NCBI GenBank assembly: GCA_038496675.1
Contig: CM076654.1
Span: forward strand, 5,886,034-5,950,033
DNA length: 64,000 nt
Source: Rachycentron canadum
Lineage: Eukaryota > Chordata > Actinopteri > Carangiformes > Rachycentridae
Direction of reading: 5' to 3'
The notes beneath the pieces were generated by a model that did not search any database, was not told the origin of the DNA, and saw only the letters and a list, made by a program, of their open reading frames with translations. Positions 62,601 to 64,000 of this stretch are shown here, in pieces; position 1 is the stretch's first letter; every line of letters begins with the position of its first letter. The position numbers and the translations under genes were made by a program.

Positions 62601-63673
62601 CAAATCAGTCCTTGGTTTTGAGTTGTCAACCACGTACTTTTTTGCTCTGGAGTATGTCTTAGTGAAGTTTATGCATGAAGACTGTGCATAAGAACTTTTG
62701 TCTACACGTTTACCTGCAATCTCAGACTTGGAAACTGAGAAATCTGGTGCAGTGCTTCTGCAGTCTGCCTGTATGGTCTGGTAGCACGATAGTCGCCTTT
62801 GCTCCTGTTCCACCTCGTGTGTTACAGTTTCGATCTCCTTGTTGATCCTCTCTAGCTCCTGAAGGCAGACATCTGTGGTTTCGAAAGATGGGTAGCCATT
62901 TTGGAATCCTGTTAAAAGTGAATACAAAGGGAGATTTTCTAGTTTAGTGATATTGTGGCAACAACACAATACAAAGATTTACAAGGTGCAATTTTGTGTT
63001 CAGTTGTTTAATTTTTTTTTTATGTTTAATGTTTAAGTTATCCTGCAAATTGCCCCTTCATCTATGAATTTGAACCAGACTGTAGGAAACAAAACCAAGT
63101 TTAAAAAAAAAAAAAAAAAATAGAATTGTTTACCATTGATTTTTCCATGTTCCAGTAATAACATTATCTTTCCATTTTTAACAATGTATTCTGCAATACA
63201 CTTAAAACCACACTGATTTAGACAAAAAGTAGGAAAATTACTCGGGTAGCTAAAACAAAAATGTGTCACGTGTTTAAAATGCATACAAGGATACTTGTAT
63301 ATCTAAATGTATAAGGTTAACACGATGTAGAAGCTCTTCAAATTTGTTTTTGAAGAACAGTTTAACCCACTTTACGCCAAGTTATAGTTGCATTTCTTTC
63401 CATTTACCGTAGGTGCTGTTCAGTTTTGTTTATTTGTTTTTTTTAAACACAGGTAAGACGCACGTAGCGTGTAGCTTGTTAGCACACCTGAAAACACTGA
63501 CCTGCACAGTCCGTGTCAACTATCGACGATTTATACGAAGCGCCAGATGCGTCCCGCACTTCTGTGGCATGTTTGTACGGACAGTGAGGCCGCTCACAAA
63601 CCCCACGTTTAGAGAAAGGACAGTTTAAACAAGCAAAGAGACCAGACGAGGGAAACATCGGCAAAGACGCCAC
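56307..63673 (-). CDS. rexo1: RNA exonuclease 1 homologue (REXO1, DEDDh family), about 1211 aa
   Basis: 3'-5' exonuclease family protein; human REXO1 also binds elongin A. Exons in transcript order: 63673-63502, 62908-61347, 61255-61160, 60951-60693, 60451-60129, 60011-59868, 59786-59672, 59554-59483, 59400-59260, 59090-58977, 58652-58585, 58489-58385, 58052-57937, 57715-57577, 56723-56603, 56395-56307. They total exactly 1212 codons, close to human REXO1 (about 1221 aa). Exon 1 encodes a CCCH zinc finger (C-x7-C-x4-C-x3-H, PFSKRGVCERPHCPYKH). Exon 2 is a long Ser-rich disordered region after a short coiled coil (LQELERINKEIETVTHEVEQ). Exons 6-11 match the REXO1 middle (VPHEVRQRYVNMFTEE, ICCRCGATYSV). 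The nuclease motifs are DCEM (exon 12), GHSLETDLCALK (exon 14) and CGHDTAEDAA (exon 16), so the DEDDh residues are present. The start could instead be the second ATG, at MFPSSG. Convergent with the UGT gene. Confidence 0.9.
56527..56551 (+). repeat. A homopolymer in rexo1 last intron
   Basis: About 25 consecutive A. Confidence 0.9.
59570..59606 (+). repeat. rexo1: 37-base A run acting as a splice-site T tract of rexo1
   Basis: On the minus strand this is a 37-base T homopolymer ending 15 bases before the acceptor of the 72-bp exon 59554-59483, so it forms its pyrimidine tract. Confidence 0.85.
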
Positions 63674-63770
63674 TTTTCACGACGCGCGACTAATTAACCG
63701 CCGACCAACAGGTGGTGGATCCAACTGGAGGAGCTGCGACGTCAGCTTCATTTATATAGGCTCTGTTCAG
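63674..63770 (-). promoter_or_regulatory. rexo1: rexo1 promoter region
   Basis: On the minus strand, reading toward the gene, a TATATAAA-like box (63758-63751) is followed by GCTGACGTCGCAG (63746-63734), a CRE-type site, then CpG-containing sequence (CGCGCGTCG) just before the ATG. Transcription start not determined. Confidence 0.35.
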
Positions 63771-64000
63771 GTCGCGATACGACCGTTAAAAAACGTTATA
63801 ACAAATTAATTAAATTAATCGTGAATATGTTTATTTTATTATATTATTACTTATTATATCAGATGTTATATATATATATATATAGTAATTGAATCAAAAT
63901 AATATAACACTTTTTGAGTCGTGTTGATTGCATTGATATTGGTCCTCTGCGGCCCAACACAATAACGTTTTTTATTTTTTTTATCTTGTTTTTTTTTTTT
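63771..64000. other. AT-rich flank with short (TA)n
   Basis: Low-complexity AT DNA with a (TA)n run at about 63866-63884 and T runs to the window end. No gene seen. Confidence 0.7.

Noticed and set aside
1..64000. CRISPR arrays, operons, phage or prophage, tRNA and rRNA genes
   Set aside because: None seen. Regular repeats here are microsatellites, MITEs or local duplications in a vertebrate genome.

Overview
The window is nuclear DNA from a ray-finned fish, most likely a percomorph teleost. The evidence is intron-rich vertebrate genes with short GT-AG introns, AT-rich intergenic DNA, many simple repeats, and several dispersed repeat families that look like common teleost MITEs and DNA transposons. 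No bacterial, viral or organellar features were seen. Species cannot be named from this sequence alone.

Layout from left to right: (1) the 3' half of lhx6, a LIM-homeobox transcription factor gene (1420-6922, +; the first LIM exons lie off the left edge). (2) A 9 kb gene-poor stretch with a candidate conserved enhancer, a tandem repeat carrying YY1-like sites and one orphan exon-like block. (3) A complete type I keratin gene, krt18-like, 8 coding exons and 430 aa (16353-22126, +). (4) A complete shoc1 gene, 28 coding exons reconstructed with consistent phase, about 1528 aa (26078-41455, +). It encodes the meiotic crossover XPF-like factor. (5) tal2, a small bHLH gene with one coding exon (45908-46246, +), flanked on both sides by non-coding DNA holding a near-identical homeodomain/POU-like motif. 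(6) A complete six-exon UDP-glucuronosyltransferase of the UGT2 type, 532 aa (51233-55589, +). (7) A complete rexo1-type DEDDh exonuclease gene on the minus strand, 16 coding exons and about 1211 aa (63673-56307), convergent with the UGT gene.

The genes have unrelated jobs: neuronal specification (lhx6, tal2), cytoskeleton (keratin), meiosis (shoc1), detoxification (UGT) and RNA processing (rexo1). Nothing suggests an operon-like system. From general knowledge, the human orthologues of lhx6, shoc1 and tal2 all map to 9q31-q33, so part of the block reflects old vertebrate synteny. REXO1 and UGT2 map elsewhere in human.

The most interesting signals are non-coding. They are the twin TAATCNGATTATG(T/C)AAAT modules on either side of tal2, a possible alternative last exon of lhx6, a 45-bp exact copy of a splice-acceptor region within the shoc1 locus next to a transposon remnant, and an in-frame repeat in the shoc1 coding sequence. 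Exon boundaries were assigned by eye from GT-AG signals, reading phase and recalled family homology; no alignment was run.
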